Shown one piece after another: positions 51,421 through 61,085 of a DNA stretch of 64,000 nt. The stretch comes from Undibacterium hunanense (GTDB lineage: Bacteria > Pseudomonadota > Gammaproteobacteria > Burkholderiales > Burkholderiaceae_D), in the NCBI RefSeq assembly GCF_014284335.1, contig NZ_JACOGF010000001.1, forward strand, positions 186,001-250,000. Reading direction: 5' to 3'. A model generated the notes under the pieces. The model had not been told where the DNA came from. It ran no database searches and saw only the letters and a list, made by a program, of their open reading frames with translations. The position numbers and the translations under genes were made by a program. Numbering within the stretch: the first letter of the stretch is position 1; the number at the start of each line of letters is the position of its first letter.

Positions 51421-54099
51421 TCAATCCAGTTTTTTGAGGGCTTCTTTGACATAACTGGCATTCGGGCTATTCGGCGACAGTTCCAGGAAACTGGTGTACG
51501 CTTTTTTAGCTTTTTCATTTTCATTCAGCATGGCTCTGGCATCCCCCAGATTCAGATAAGCAATGGCGCGGGATGGATCAATCTGCAAGGTGTTTTCAAA
51601 CCAGCGCGCTGCCTCTGCATATTTTTGCTGCTTGAAATAGACAAAGCCCAGATTGTTGGCTGCCAGACCAAAATCAGGCCGGTATTTCAAGGCTTCGGTA
51701 AATGCCGCTTCAGCCTGGGCATACTGTTTTTCTCTATACAGTTGCAAACCACTGTCATTGGCTCTTTGTGCCAACTGGCGTGATGGTGCATCCACCATTT
51801 TGGGGGCGGCAATTTTCTGCTCGCCACCATTCAGATTTTTAATGACAATAGGTGTCTCGCTGCCGGCCTTGGCGGTTGCGCCGTCTATTTTGTTGTTGAG
51901 CGCAATCGCATCGGCAGATAACTGATTGGTTTTTGCACTCAAGAACTCACCTTCGCTGCGCATCTCAAATACAAACTCGCCACCTTCAGAACCCGGCAAA
52001 CTGCCAAATGCCGGCGTCTGCTGCGACATGCTCGACACTGCCGGGGCAATATAGGCAGCCAGTTCGGTCGCAGTAATCATGCCGTCGCCATTCAGATCCG
52101 CCTTGCCGCTTAATGCCTGCAGCAGAGTCCAGGTAAATACGGAATGGCCATTGGGCCCGCCGTCTGCCACCAGTTGATCGGCACCACCAGCCGTCAGCAT
52201 CTGCCGGCCCATGCGACGTGCATTTTCACGCAGGAAGGCACTGCTGCCACCGCCGCGTGTCAAGCCCAGACCACTGTAACAGGCATCCATCACAAACAGG
52301 ATATGTTTGGCATTCAGGCTTTCGGCAATATTTTGCAGATCTGTCATGGGAATGGCATCGACTGACAATTGTTCAGGGTCAGAATCTACCGGGATGATAT
52401 AGCCCAGATTGCGACCAGAACTCAGCTTTCTGGTGGCACCGTGACCGGCAAAGAAGACGAACACCCTGTCATCCTTTTTCAATTGTCCGTGCCCCAGTTT
52501 TTCATGGAACAGGGCCAGGATATTATTTCTGGTGGCATCACCATTGGTCAGTGTCAATACCTTGTCACCCGGGAAGCCCAGTTTACTGACCAGGGTATCG
52601 CGAATGGCATTAGCATCCTGCACGGCATATTGCAACTTGGGCCATTTGGCATAATCATTGATACCGATCACGATAGCCCAGCTATTTTGATAATCGGTAC
52701 TGATACTGACTTTTTCCGGAGTCGCCTTGCCGCCCTTGACGACCTTGAAATCTGTCCCATCCCAGGATGCAAAGCTATAGCCATCGGCGATCAGTTTATC
52801 CAGCACCAGAGGCAGGGCCTTGACCGTGCGTTCGTGGATATCATGGAAAAGAATGATGCCGCGCTGTTCTTTTTCCAGCGTACCCAGGACGCGGCCCGCA
52901 ATCGAGTTCGGCACCGGATCAGCCCAGTCCAGAGAGTCAATGTTCCACATCACAGAACGCAGACCAAGCCTGCCCAGGATTTGCATGCCCTCCTTGCTCT
53001 TGGCTCCATACGGGAAGCGGAACAGGGCCGAACGCGCTGGATCAATCGCTTTCAGCAATTTGTCGGTCTGCTCGATTTCTGCATTAAGGCTGTCGCCACT
53101 TTGCTTTGACAGCAAGGCATGACTGAAACTGTGATTCGCCAGCACATGACCGGCACTCAGCAACTTCCTGCTGGTTTCGGCATTTTTATTCAGCAGTTCT
53201 TTGCCTTTGCCGTCTATGCTACCAACGTTTTTGCCGACCTGGAAAAATACACCGGGCACATTGTATTGCTTCAATATCGCCGCGATTTCATCGGTATATG
53301 TGGCATGGGGACCATCGTCAAAGGTCAGCACCACGGTCTTGGCTGGCAAGCCCTGGCCGAAAATGTCTTTTTCCTTTTCGCTTAGTGGTTCCGGCTTTTC
53401 TGGATACGGCAGGATAATGCCGTAATCTTTCAGGATTTGTTCGCGGTTATATAATTTGCGCAGTTTGGCGAGATAGTCATCCCAGCGTTCACGTTTCAAC
53501 TCTATCGAACGCGATTCAAAGCGAGAGAATATTTCCTTAAGCTCTTTGTCGTATTCTTTTTCAATTTCGCTCAAGGCATTCAAATCATCGCTGACGCGTT
53601 TGTGCAATTTAATCGAAGGCAGGGTCTGCTCGGTAGCGATCAGCTTTTGCATCCTGACCAATACTTCCCTGAATGCCAGACGGTCGGCGTCATACAGGTC
53701 TTCGCCAGATTCTATATACGTCAGTATGTTGTCAAAGCTGGCTTCACGCTGAACAGCACGGCGCGTTTTGAGCTTGTCGAAATAGGCATCGAGATTATTC
53801 AACCTGACCAGGTTTTCATGAAACAGGGCCTGTCCTATGCGATTGGCTTCATTGCGCTCTTTGGGCCCCTGTTTATTTTCATCTGCCAACAAAACAATGA
53901 TCTTGCGGTAGGCGACCAGCAAGCCATTCAAGTCATCCGGAATTTTACTGGCATCAAAACCATCTTTGGGATCAATCAGTGCAGATTCAGCACTGGCACC
54001 ACCTCCTTCAGCAGGGGTACTTTTATGAATGACAAAATAGGCAGCAACAGCCAGACAAACTGCCGCTAAGGCAGGCACAATAATCTTGAGTGGTTTCAT
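51421..54099 (-). CDS. Membrane-anchored NodB deacetylase / caspase / EF-hand / TPR fusion protein
   Basis: 892 residues. N-terminal signal-anchor (7-24, IVPALAAVCLAVAAYFVIHK), helical region to ~235, then polysaccharide deacetylase: TFDDGPH (259-265), HSFSH metal pair (H323, H327), RFPYG (361-365), LFHD (417-420). A caspase-like peptidase (C14) follows: WAIVIGINDYAKWPKLQYAVQDA start, catalytic His in FFAGHG (H553) and Cys in DACYSG (C607). Next comes a canonical EF-hand loop, D668-E679 (DxNxDGxIxxxE), then TPRs (~783-880). The catalytic residues of both enzymes look intact. The protein most likely faces the periplasm. Function is inference: cell-wall or glycan editing coupled to a calcium-linked protease. 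Confidence 0.85.
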   Translation of the reverse strand: MKPLKIIVPALAAVCLAVAAYFVIHKSTPAEGGGASAESALIDPKDGFDASKIPDDLNGLLVAYRKIIVLLADENKQGPKERNEANRIGQALFHENLVRLNNLDAYFDKLKTRRAVQREASFDNILTYIESGEDLYDADRLAFREVLVRMQKLIATEQTLPSIKLHKRVSDDLNALSEIEKEYDKELKEIFSRFESRSIELKRERWDDYLAKLRKLYNREQILKDYGIILPYPEKPEPLSEKEKDIFGQGLPAKTVVLTFDDGPHATYTDEIAAILKQYNVPGVFFQVGKNVGSIDGKGKELLNKNAETSRKLLSAGHVLANHSFSHALLSKQSGDSLNAEIEQTDKLLKAIDPARSALFRFPYGAKSKEGMQILGRLGLRSVMWNIDSLDWADPVPNSIAGRVLGTLEKEQRGIILFHDIHERTVKALPLVLDKLIADGYSFASWDGTDFKVVKGGKATPEKVSISTDYQNSWAIVIGINDYAKWPKLQYAVQDANAIRDTLVSKLGFPGDKVLTLTNGDATRNNILALFHEKLGHGQLKKDDRVFVFFAGHGATRKLSSGRNLGYIIPVDSDPEQLSVDAIPMTDLQNIAESLNAKHILFVMDACYSGLGLTRGGGSSAFLRENARRMGRQMLTAGGADQLVADGGPNGHSVFTWTLLQALSGKADLNGDGMITATELAAYIAPAVSSMSQQTPAFGSLPGSEGGEFVFEMRSEGEFLSAKTNQLSADAIALNNKIDGATAKAGSETPIVIKNLNGGEQKIAAPKMVDAPSRQLAQRANDSGLQLYREKQYAQAEAAFTEALKYRPDFGLAANNLGFVYFKQQKYAEAARWFENTLQIDPSRAIAYLNLGDARAMLNENEKAKKAYTSFLELSPNSPNASYVKEALKKLD

Positions 54100-54217
54100 T
54101 GAAAAAATCGGTATAACAAAACGATAAGCAAACTAAAAATAAGCAGGGGCAATCAGTCAGTTCGATATCATATTGCAAATAGGGGCTTGCATGCTCACAC
54201 GAACCGGGTTTCTTTCA

Positions 54218-54910
54218 CTAAAAGCCCAGTTTTTTCAGATTCTTGCCGGCTTCACGTTGTGTCAATGCTGAAAATTGCGCCTTATGCTGATCAAGAAAAA
54301 CACTGATCATCGCCGGGTCATGCCAGGCATAATCACGCAAAGCCCAGCCTATGGCTTTACGGATGAAAAATTCATCTTCTGCGGCCAGGGTCAGGGCATA
54401 CCGGCACAATCTGTCCACATCCGTCTTTTCACGCCAGCCCAGTTGATGCAACAAGGCGATGCGCCTGACCCAAAAATCTTCATGCAGCAAAGCCGCATCC
54501 ATGGTTTGCTGTATTTTTCTATCCTCAGTAAGATGCAGGCGCAGCAGGTCACCGAATACACCGGCCAGACCATCCACGCTGTCCCACCAGGATTTTTGCT
54601 GTACCAGTGCCAGCAAGGCTGGTACATCTTGCACGCGCAAATGCCGATAATGTTTAGCCAGGATATCGATTGCCAGGTACTGATATTCGCGCTCCCTGCA
54701 GTTCCACAAACCTGTGGCGACGGCCAGGAGTTGGTCCGCATCTGCGGTTTTCAATTGCCGGATGATATCCACACATGCCTTGCGCCTTTCAGGGGCGGGG
54801 ATGCCCAGAAATTCAAAGCGGTTTTTCATATAGGCACTCATCCCCTGCGCCCGCACGGGGTCCGCAAGTGGTGACAGGTCAAGCCTGCATTGTCTGATGA
54901 TTTCTTTCAT
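54218..54910 (-). CDS. AlkD-like DNA alkylation repair glycosylase
   Basis: 230 residues from ATG 54910; upstream in-frame residues to 55024 lack family similarity. Tandem HEAT-like helices with the AlkD active-site block SWWDSVDGLAG (catalytic Asp next to Trp) and VRRIALLHQLGWREKTD. Excises N3- and N7-alkylpurines without base flipping. Divergent from the MNIO operon with 222 bp between, where no gene is seen. Confidence 0.92.
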   Translation of the reverse strand: MKEIIRQCRLDLSPLADPVRAQGMSAYMKNRFEFLGIPAPERRKACVDIIRQLKTADADQLLAVATGLWNCREREYQYLAIDILAKHYRHLRVQDVPALLALVQQKSWWDSVDGLAGVFGDLLRLHLTEDRKIQQTMDAALLHEDFWVRRIALLHQLGWREKTDVDRLCRYALTLAAEDEFFIRKAIGWALRDYAWHDPAMISVFLDQHKAQFSALTQREAGKNLKKLGF

Positions 54911-55132
54911 ATTGGCTGTTCCCAAACAGTAAAACCCCTGACGCAACCGCGCATTAACAAAACACGCAAAGTATGGGCAAACCAGGCCATCGTGAACGAG
55001 TCTGGCTTGCTCAAATATTTCCAAGTGAGCATTTTTTTATGTTAAAGTCATTATGTTTTTATCCATAGTTTACTGCACTACCCACCGCCCATACATCCCC
55101 CGATCATACCAAGCCAGCGCAGGAGCCGTCTC

Positions 55133-57199
55133 ATGTTCGCAGCCATACCTGAAACACCGCAGCACGCTATCAAGAATCGCCCACTGTCAGAATTCAACAC
55201 CGATGCTGCTGCCGTGAGGGCAATTGCCCAGGCGACTGTCAGTGTCGAGTTATTTACGATACCGCTGTACATGAATTCCATGTATTCGATCTATGGCACG
55301 CACCAGATCAATTCCAAGGGTAACAACTATTATAAGGGTCGCCAATGGCCGGGCATGGCTACCACGGCAAACGCCGTTACAGCCAACGAACGTGCCTTCA
55401 ATGTCATATTCAGTGTATTCATTCAGGAAATGCTGCATTTGCAAATGGCCGCCAATATCGCTACGGCAATTGGTGTCGATCCCAGCTTTACTGAAAATTC
55501 AGGTCTGCAAAACACTGAGCGTGGCTGGATTTGCTATGGCCCCGACAAGCACACCATACCTTGCATTGTTGATCTCAGGGACACCAACAGCTATAAGGAT
55601 GTCAGGGTCAATCTGGAGTCATTGAATCAAAACCAGATTGACCTGTTTTTGGCAATCGAGCAGCCAGAAAAGCAGGCACGCGAAGAACTGCGCCACAATG
55701 CCGATAAATACTTCCCCGCAGTGCCGCTGGCTGACTGGAATCCTGACAAGGGATTTGCTGATCTGCCGCTGTTCGGCACTATCGGCTATATGTATGAATG
55801 CTATGCAAAATACATCAGCATGGAATATACGGATGGTCAGACACTATGGCAAAAACTGTTTGATAACGAGTCTGTGCAAAAAGACATGTTCAATGTCCAT
55901 AGCACACCCAAACAGCCCAACGACAGTCATCCCAAAAAAGAATATCCGCATTTTGAGACTTTGTTCGGCCCTGACGATCTTGATGGCGGCATGGCCCGTT
56001 CGCAAAACAAGGCGATTGACATGATGTGTGCCATTACCGATCAGGGCGAAGGTAATTCCGCAGGAATCAAACACTATCGCCGCACGCATTTACTGCGTGC
56101 CGTACAGCCTGACTATCGCGAATCAGACGAAGCTTTGAAGGTCGATTACCCTGCGTATGACGGTGATGGCGAGTTAGCAGAATCGAGAGATGCTTCCGCA
56201 CGTTTTCATAGCGCGGCATTTGATCACTATGAACGCTTTCAGGATATCCAAAAAGAGATGGCGCATCCCGGAGAGACCGCCGCAAATCATTTGCTGACCT
56301 GGGAACAATGGCATGCCGTTGTAGGCAATCAGTGGACGGCTGCCATGTTGACCAATAAGGATTACGATGCTGCGTCAGCGCCACAAAATATCCCTACACC
56401 TGACGAAGTTGCCGGTGCACTGAATCGCCTGAAAAGCGAAGGTGCAAAAACCGTACAGATGTTAAGCAGCGTATCTGCGGGGGCAATTTATGGCATTACC
56501 TCGGTACTGGACGAATACTGGGCAAATAAGGATACCAACTTCCCTTATCCATCTATGGTCGGTTCAGGTGACCGCATGTCAATTTGCTGGGCGATCACAG
56601 GTTGCTCGCCCGATTTATCCGTCAGCGTTCCACTACCAGACAAGAATGTTTTATACCATTCGTGTCAGGGTCTGGATTTTAACGCCAGCAAGGGATCAGA
56701 AACCGGACAGGAAGACAATCAATGCGCAGCCATTGCGGTGTATCACAGTTGCCGTGGCTCAAATGGTTGTGAAGCCCAGGGTGGCTGTGGTTTTGTCCAG
56801 GTAGACATGGTCGTTGATCCAGAAAAGAAACCCGTTCTGGGCGCAACGGCAGACCGTGGCTCACACGGTATTTGTGGCGCGCCAGGCCCTGCACCTACCG
56901 GCACCCTGTATAGTTCGCCTAGCGATAACCGCTGCAAGACCTATGGCGGCTGTGCCGTGCCTATCTCGGCATCACAACTGTTTCCAGTGAATGGCACAAT
57001 GACACTGTACACTTTTGATGCTGAGCCACCCCATGAAGCACAATTATTGAAAAACAAGAACATTGATTTCAAACAAGGTGATGCCGTGTTTGACACGGCC
57101 TGGGCAGCGTATAGCAAGGTCATGATCGCTCGCCATAAAAACCCGGGGGAAATGCCGAAGCCAAATGACTTACGCCTGGCTTTGCCACCTTCAACCTGA
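55133..57199 (+). CDS. VioB-like ferritin-fold protein with cysteine-rich C-terminal domain
   Basis: 688 residues, no signal peptide. Residues ~25-230 form a ferritin-like (PF12902/VioB-type) diiron helix bundle: E39 in SVELFTIPLY and E99/H102 in IQEMLHLQM fit metal ligands. Residues ~485-610 hold ten cysteines (C485, C491, C511, C531, C540, C546, C552, C581, C601, C607), four of them in C-x4-G-C repeats and two in YHSC[QR]G motifs (508-513, 537-542). The HSCxG core recalls the HSCAG of DUF2282 bufferin precursors. GGAG ribosome-binding site before the ATG. First gene of a tight operon with the MNIO enzyme and its partner, so the tail is the likely substrate. Confidence 0.85.
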   Translation: MFAAIPETPQHAIKNRPLSEFNTDAAAVRAIAQATVSVELFTIPLYMNSMYSIYGTHQINSKGNNYYKGRQWPGMATTANAVTANERAFNVIFSVFIQEMLHLQMAANIATAIGVDPSFTENSGLQNTERGWICYGPDKHTIPCIVDLRDTNSYKDVRVNLESLNQNQIDLFLAIEQPEKQAREELRHNADKYFPAVPLADWNPDKGFADLPLFGTIGYMYECYAKYISMEYTDGQTLWQKLFDNESVQKDMFNVHSTPKQPNDSHPKKEYPHFETLFGPDDLDGGMARSQNKAIDMMCAITDQGEGNSAGIKHYRRTHLLRAVQPDYRESDEALKVDYPAYDGDGELAESRDASARFHSAAFDHYERFQDIQKEMAHPGETAANHLLTWEQWHAVVGNQWTAAMLTNKDYDAASAPQNIPTPDEVAGALNRLKSEGAKTVQMLSSVSAGAIYGITSVLDEYWANKDTNFPYPSMVGSGDRMSICWAITGCSPDLSVSVPLPDKNVLYHSCQGLDFNASKGSETGQEDNQCAAIAVYHSCRGSNGCEAQGGCGFVQVDMVVDPEKKPVLGATADRGSHGICGAPGPAPTGTLYSSPSDNRCKTYGGCAVPISASQLFPVNGTMTLYTFDAEPPHEAQLLKNKNIDFKQGDAVFDTAWAAYSKVMIARHKNPGEMPKPNDLRLALPPST

Positions 57200-57211
57200 T
57201 GATATATAAGC

Positions 57212-58168
57212 ATGTCTGAGAAGTACGCTGCGCACACCATGCAAACTACGCAGACTATGCAGCCACGTCTGGGCCTGCCCAATCTGGGCCTGGGCGTTGG
57301 TCTGCGCAATATGCACTTTGAGCACATACTGAAATACGGTGCCGGCGTAGCCTGGTTTGAAGTGATCACAGAAAACTTCATTGATAACCATGGCTATGCG
57401 CGTCATGTGCTGGAACACATCGCGCAAACCTGCCCCATTGTCATGCATGGTGTTTCACTGTCAATAGGCAGTAGCGATGCGCTGGATTTTGACTATCTAA
57501 AAAAACTCAGGCAACTGGCGAAGGAATTACAGCCTGCCTGGGTGTCGGACCATTTGTGCTGGACTGGTGCAACAGGAATGAATACGCATGATTTACTGCC
57601 ACTCCCCTTGAACGAGGCCACGCTGGAACATGTGGCTGAACGTGTACGCATAGTGCAGGATTATCTGGAGCGTCCACTGATCATGGAAAACCCCAGCACC
57701 TATGTAGAATTTGAACAGTCAAGCATGGCTGAGGATGAATTCTTAAGTCGTTTAAGCGAAAAAACCGGCTGTGGTCTGCTGCTGGATGTCAATAATGTTT
57801 ATGTGTCGGCCTATAACCATGGCTTTGATGCTGAACGCTATATACGTAACCTGCCTGCGGATCGCATCGTGCAGATTCATCTGGCGGGGCCAAGTCATTG
57901 TGGCGACTATATGATAGATACGCATGATCAGCCAGTGCCTACGCCTGTATGGCATCTATATGCTTTGGCGCAGGAATTGACAGGAGGTGTATCAACTTTA
58001 CTGGAATGGGACGCCAACATCCCCTCTTACCCTGAATTGCTGGCAGAACTGGGCAAGGCACGACTGGTCATGGATGGTCACTTTCCAGACATGAAAATCA
58101 ATACGGCATCTGCGGCAAGCATTTCTACGCCTTTGCATTTTCAGTTGGAAGAACTCAGCACCTCATGA
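57212..58168 (+). CDS. MNIO-family (DUF692) multinuclear non-heme iron oxidase
   Basis: 318 residues, TIM barrel. Expected iron ligands are seen: E54 (ITENF), H79 (MHGVSLSIGS), D113/H114 (SDHLCW), E159 (IMENPSTY), D192/N194 (LLDVNNVY), H203, H223 (QIHLAG), D236/H238 (IDTHDQP) and E265 (LEWD). MNIO enzymes such as MbnB and those of bufferin clusters install thiazole- or oxazolone-type changes on cysteines in peptides. It starts 12 bp after the cysteine-rich protein and its last codons overlap the next start (ATGA), so all three are one operon. Confidence 0.9.
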   Translation: MSEKYAAHTMQTTQTMQPRLGLPNLGLGVGLRNMHFEHILKYGAGVAWFEVITENFIDNHGYARHVLEHIAQTCPIVMHGVSLSIGSSDALDFDYLKKLRQLAKELQPAWVSDHLCWTGATGMNTHDLLPLPLNEATLEHVAERVRIVQDYLERPLIMENPSTYVEFEQSSMAEDEFLSRLSEKTGCGLLLDVNNVYVSAYNHGFDAERYIRNLPADRIVQIHLAGPSHCGDYMIDTHDQPVPTPVWHLYALAQELTGGVSTLLEWDANIPSYPELLAELGKARLVMDGHFPDMKINTASAASISTPLHFQLEELSTS

Positions 58169-59055
58169 ATCAGCCATTACCTGATCCATTGCTATCGCAA
58201 TTGCAAAACTGGTTTTTAACAGTGATGACCGCACCCGGTGGACTGGCAAGAGGCTTATCTCTGGCGCAGGAACATCTGGGCCTGGCAGAATCAGCCGTTA
58301 TCAAGACTGCGCCAGGCAAGCAATCACGCATGCATATCTACGCCCATGGCTATATCCTGCGTTTACAGGAATGCCTGCAAGCTGACTTCCCGGTTTTACA
58401 TCGCCTGATGGGCAATGATCTGTTCAATTTTTTTGCACATAACTATATCTGGCGCCACCCATCCCGCGCACCGTCTTTGTATGATCTGGGTGCTGGTTTT
58501 GCCGATTTTCTGCAGCAAAGTCAGCCCACCAGCACAGATGGAGAAAATGCAGGTGAAGCGGACCTGCTATTGCAGTTTCCCATAGAGGTGGCAAGGCTGG
58601 AACGGGCATTTACCGAAGTTATACGGGCACTAGGACTGGAACAAGACCGCAACATCAAAACCCATCATGCATTTGACTTGCTGATGGGTGTACATGCCAA
58701 CATCCATATTCCGGCCTGCGTACGCCTGCTGAAAACCAGCTTTCCTTTACTGGCGTACTGGGAGCAGGCCAAGCATACGCCCGCTGACCAGGATTTGCCA
58801 GCACCACCAGATCCTGAAACCAGCTATCTGGCATTTACACGCCAGCATTACCGGGTACAATTGATCAACCTGCTGCCGTGGCAATATCATTTTTTACAGG
58901 CTGCGTATCACAATTCTGATCTTCATCAATGTGCAGTACAAGCCTCACAAGAAACCGGGCTGGGCATTCAGGCACTGCTGGCAGATATCTGCCTGTGGCA
59001 GCCACAAGCACAGGCGCTTGGACTGCTGACCACAGAAAAGATGACCTTGATCTGA
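58165..59055 (+). CDS. DUF2063-domain protein, MNIO partner (BufC-like)
   Basis: 296 residues. The N-terminal ~100 residues are the DUF2063 region (LSLAQEHLGL…KQSRMHIYAHGYILRLQECLQADFPVLHRLMGNDLFNFFAHNYIW). A second helical half carries HQCAVQASQETG. DUF2063 proteins are the usual partners of DUF692 enzymes in RiPP clusters and are thought to hold the substrate peptide. ATGA overlap with the MNIO gene. Confidence 0.88.
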   Translation: MNQPLPDPLLSQLQNWFLTVMTAPGGLARGLSLAQEHLGLAESAVIKTAPGKQSRMHIYAHGYILRLQECLQADFPVLHRLMGNDLFNFFAHNYIWRHPSRAPSLYDLGAGFADFLQQSQPTSTDGENAGEADLLLQFPIEVARLERAFTEVIRALGLEQDRNIKTHHAFDLLMGVHANIHIPACVRLLKTSFPLLAYWEQAKHTPADQDLPAPPDPETSYLAFTRQHYRVQLINLLPWQYHFLQAAYHNSDLHQCAVQASQETGLGIQALLADICLWQPQAQALGLLTTEKMTLI

Positions 59056-59069
59056 TCTGATCAAGGTCA
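59042..59069 (+). terminator. Hairpin at the end of the MNIO operon
   Basis: TGACCTTGATC and GATCAAGGTCA (59042-59052 with 59059-59069), six-nt loop, spanning the DUF2063 stop. No T tract on the plus strand; on the minus strand it is followed by ATCTTTTCT, so it may also end the opposing gene. Confidence 0.55.
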
Positions 59070-59085
59070 CCTCCCATATAAACGC

Positions 59086-61035
59086 TTAACCGGCATTAAT
59101 GATTGCTGCCTTGCCCTCCCCTTTGTTCAACAAGTCTTTTGCTGCCAGCGCCAGGAAGGCATCAACGGCTGAACTGCTGCCGCTGCCGCTGCCGCCGGTT
59201 TGTATGCTGGGCACCATGGCAATATGGCCTTTCTCTATCGCCTCGGCAAAACGCAACAGTACGGTTTGCTGGAATTGCAGTTCAGGGCCGCCATAGGCTT
59301 CCACATTCAACTCGGTCGCCTTCGCCTGTGCTTCACCTATCTGCTGGATCTGATAAGCCTCTGCATTGGCTAAAGTGCGCTTGGCGTCAGCCGCACCAGA
59401 AGCAACCTGACGTGCTTCTTCCGCTGCCTTGATGGCTTTTTGCACAGCAGCACTACCCTGGTTTTCTGCAATTTTAACGGCCAGCTCAGATTCGGTAATG
59501 GCGGTCTGCTGTTTGGCCTTGGCCTCTGCTTCGCGCAGGATGCGCTCTTGTACAGCAGCAGTTTCCTTGGTTTTGTAGGTTTCCAGCTGTTCCCTGGAAA
59601 CCTGACGTTCACGCAATTGTTTCAGAATCACTTCAATTTGCGTATCGCCAGTTTTTGCGCGCGGGGTACCGATCAGGACTTCATTCAGGGTCAGGTTATA
59701 ACCTTCAAAGTTCTTGCGCATCTCGGCTTTTGCACGCTCCTGGATATCCGAACGTTCCTGCAACAATTCAATCAGAGTCTTGCCCTGACCTATGTTTTTG
59801 AAATAAGCGGCCACCATGGGGTCCAGAGTCTGCTCTACCAGTTTCTGGATATCGCCAAATCGTTGTATCACCAGTGGTGCCATTTTATAGTCGATGTTGA
59901 CGACAACGGACAAAGGTAGGTCAGGCTCGAACGCATCCTTGGTAATCAGTGAGACTTCGCTCAGGTGTTTGTCCAGCTCATGCGAACCGACCTGACCAGA
60001 TTGCCATTTCAGGATGAAGTTGGTGGTGGGCACATCGATCACCCGTTTGGCATAGGGGTTCAGCGCATATTTACCCGGCAGCAGCGGGGTCACCTGCACA
60101 CCTTTTTCATCGCTGCTGACCAGTTCACCATGGCGATATGATTCACCGGTGACGTCGTTACCGGCCTTGCCAGTATAAGAGACGACCACACCGACGTAAC
60201 CGACAGGTACAACCCGCTTCTCAACGATCTCATAGGTGGCAAAGCGGGCGTTCAAATAATAGGTACCCTCGACCAGCACCTGCAACTGACGGCCTTTATA
60301 TCCACCGCCTTCGATAAATACCTCGGGGTTCTGGAAGTCGTGATGGTAACTACGGTCTTCATGCGGATCAGCACCAACCACGGGAGCCACTATCGTGCCC
60401 TCAGGCAGTGAACGACCTTCATGCGTTGTAATAACGGCCAGTTTGTCGTCACGTATCACCAGCGGCAGGAAGCCATTGCGCAAGCGCAGTTCATCCAGCA
60501 TTTCTGCCAGTTGACCAACCACCATACCTTCAGAGCTGACATTGCCATCACCCGGCAACGGCAAGGCATACACACGGTCGGCAGTCAGCACCACAAATTG
60601 CGCCAGGTTGATGGCGTAGGTACCTTCACGCAAAATCTTGCGTTGCAGACCCTTTTGACCATCACTGGTCAAAAAACTGCGCACATTGGTAAAGTCATTC
60701 GCTGCCTTGTTACAGGCCAGGTTCTGGGTAGGTGCCATGGCCTGACCATCGCGGGCAAATACATAAGCCAGGGTGCCCTGCTGTATCGTCACCAGGTCAT
60801 GCCTGTGGATAGCATATTGAAACGGGAAAAACACATGAAAACCACCGCGCAAGACTTCGGGCTGGAAACCGGCTTCACCATTCAGCGCAATAAAGCCTTG
60901 TTGTACAGAACCGCCGGTAGACCATTTCTTTTCAACGATACCGATTTTTTCATTCGAGATATACACCAGGATATTACTGGTATAAAACAGCAGAATCAGG
61001 GCAACAGCACTGACTGCCAGGATAATTTCAAACAT
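59086..61035 (-). CDS. SPFH-domain flotillin-like membrane protein
   Basis: 649 residues. One N-terminal membrane segment (3-23, ILAVSAVALILLFYTSNILVYI), then a ~300-residue SPFH region (VEKRVVPVGYVGVVVSYTGKAG, QGVQVTPLLPGKYALNPYAKRV type) and a long Ala/Glu-rich coiled coil (~440-590, with EAKAKQQTAITESELAVKIAENQ). Ends in a Gly/Ser stretch. Flotillin-like proteins organise membrane microdomains. Third gene after nfeD and the stomatin-like gene. Confidence 0.88.
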   Translation of the reverse strand: MFEIILAVSAVALILLFYTSNILVYISNEKIGIVEKKWSTGGSVQQGFIALNGEAGFQPEVLRGGFHVFFPFQYAIHRHDLVTIQQGTLAYVFARDGQAMAPTQNLACNKAANDFTNVRSFLTSDGQKGLQRKILREGTYAINLAQFVVLTADRVYALPLPGDGNVSSEGMVVGQLAEMLDELRLRNGFLPLVIRDDKLAVITTHEGRSLPEGTIVAPVVGADPHEDRSYHHDFQNPEVFIEGGGYKGRQLQVLVEGTYYLNARFATYEIVEKRVVPVGYVGVVVSYTGKAGNDVTGESYRHGELVSSDEKGVQVTPLLPGKYALNPYAKRVIDVPTTNFILKWQSGQVGSHELDKHLSEVSLITKDAFEPDLPLSVVVNIDYKMAPLVIQRFGDIQKLVEQTLDPMVAAYFKNIGQGKTLIELLQERSDIQERAKAEMRKNFEGYNLTLNEVLIGTPRAKTGDTQIEVILKQLRERQVSREQLETYKTKETAAVQERILREAEAKAKQQTAITESELAVKIAENQGSAAVQKAIKAAEEARQVASGAADAKRTLANAEAYQIQQIGEAQAKATELNVEAYGGPELQFQQTVLLRFAEAIEKGHIAMVPSIQTGGSGSGSSSAVDAFLALAAKDLLNKGEGKAAIINAG

Positions 61036-61085
61036 GAATAGCCTCTTCTTCTATATGTTCCGATGTGTGCGGAAATGCAGCGGCG

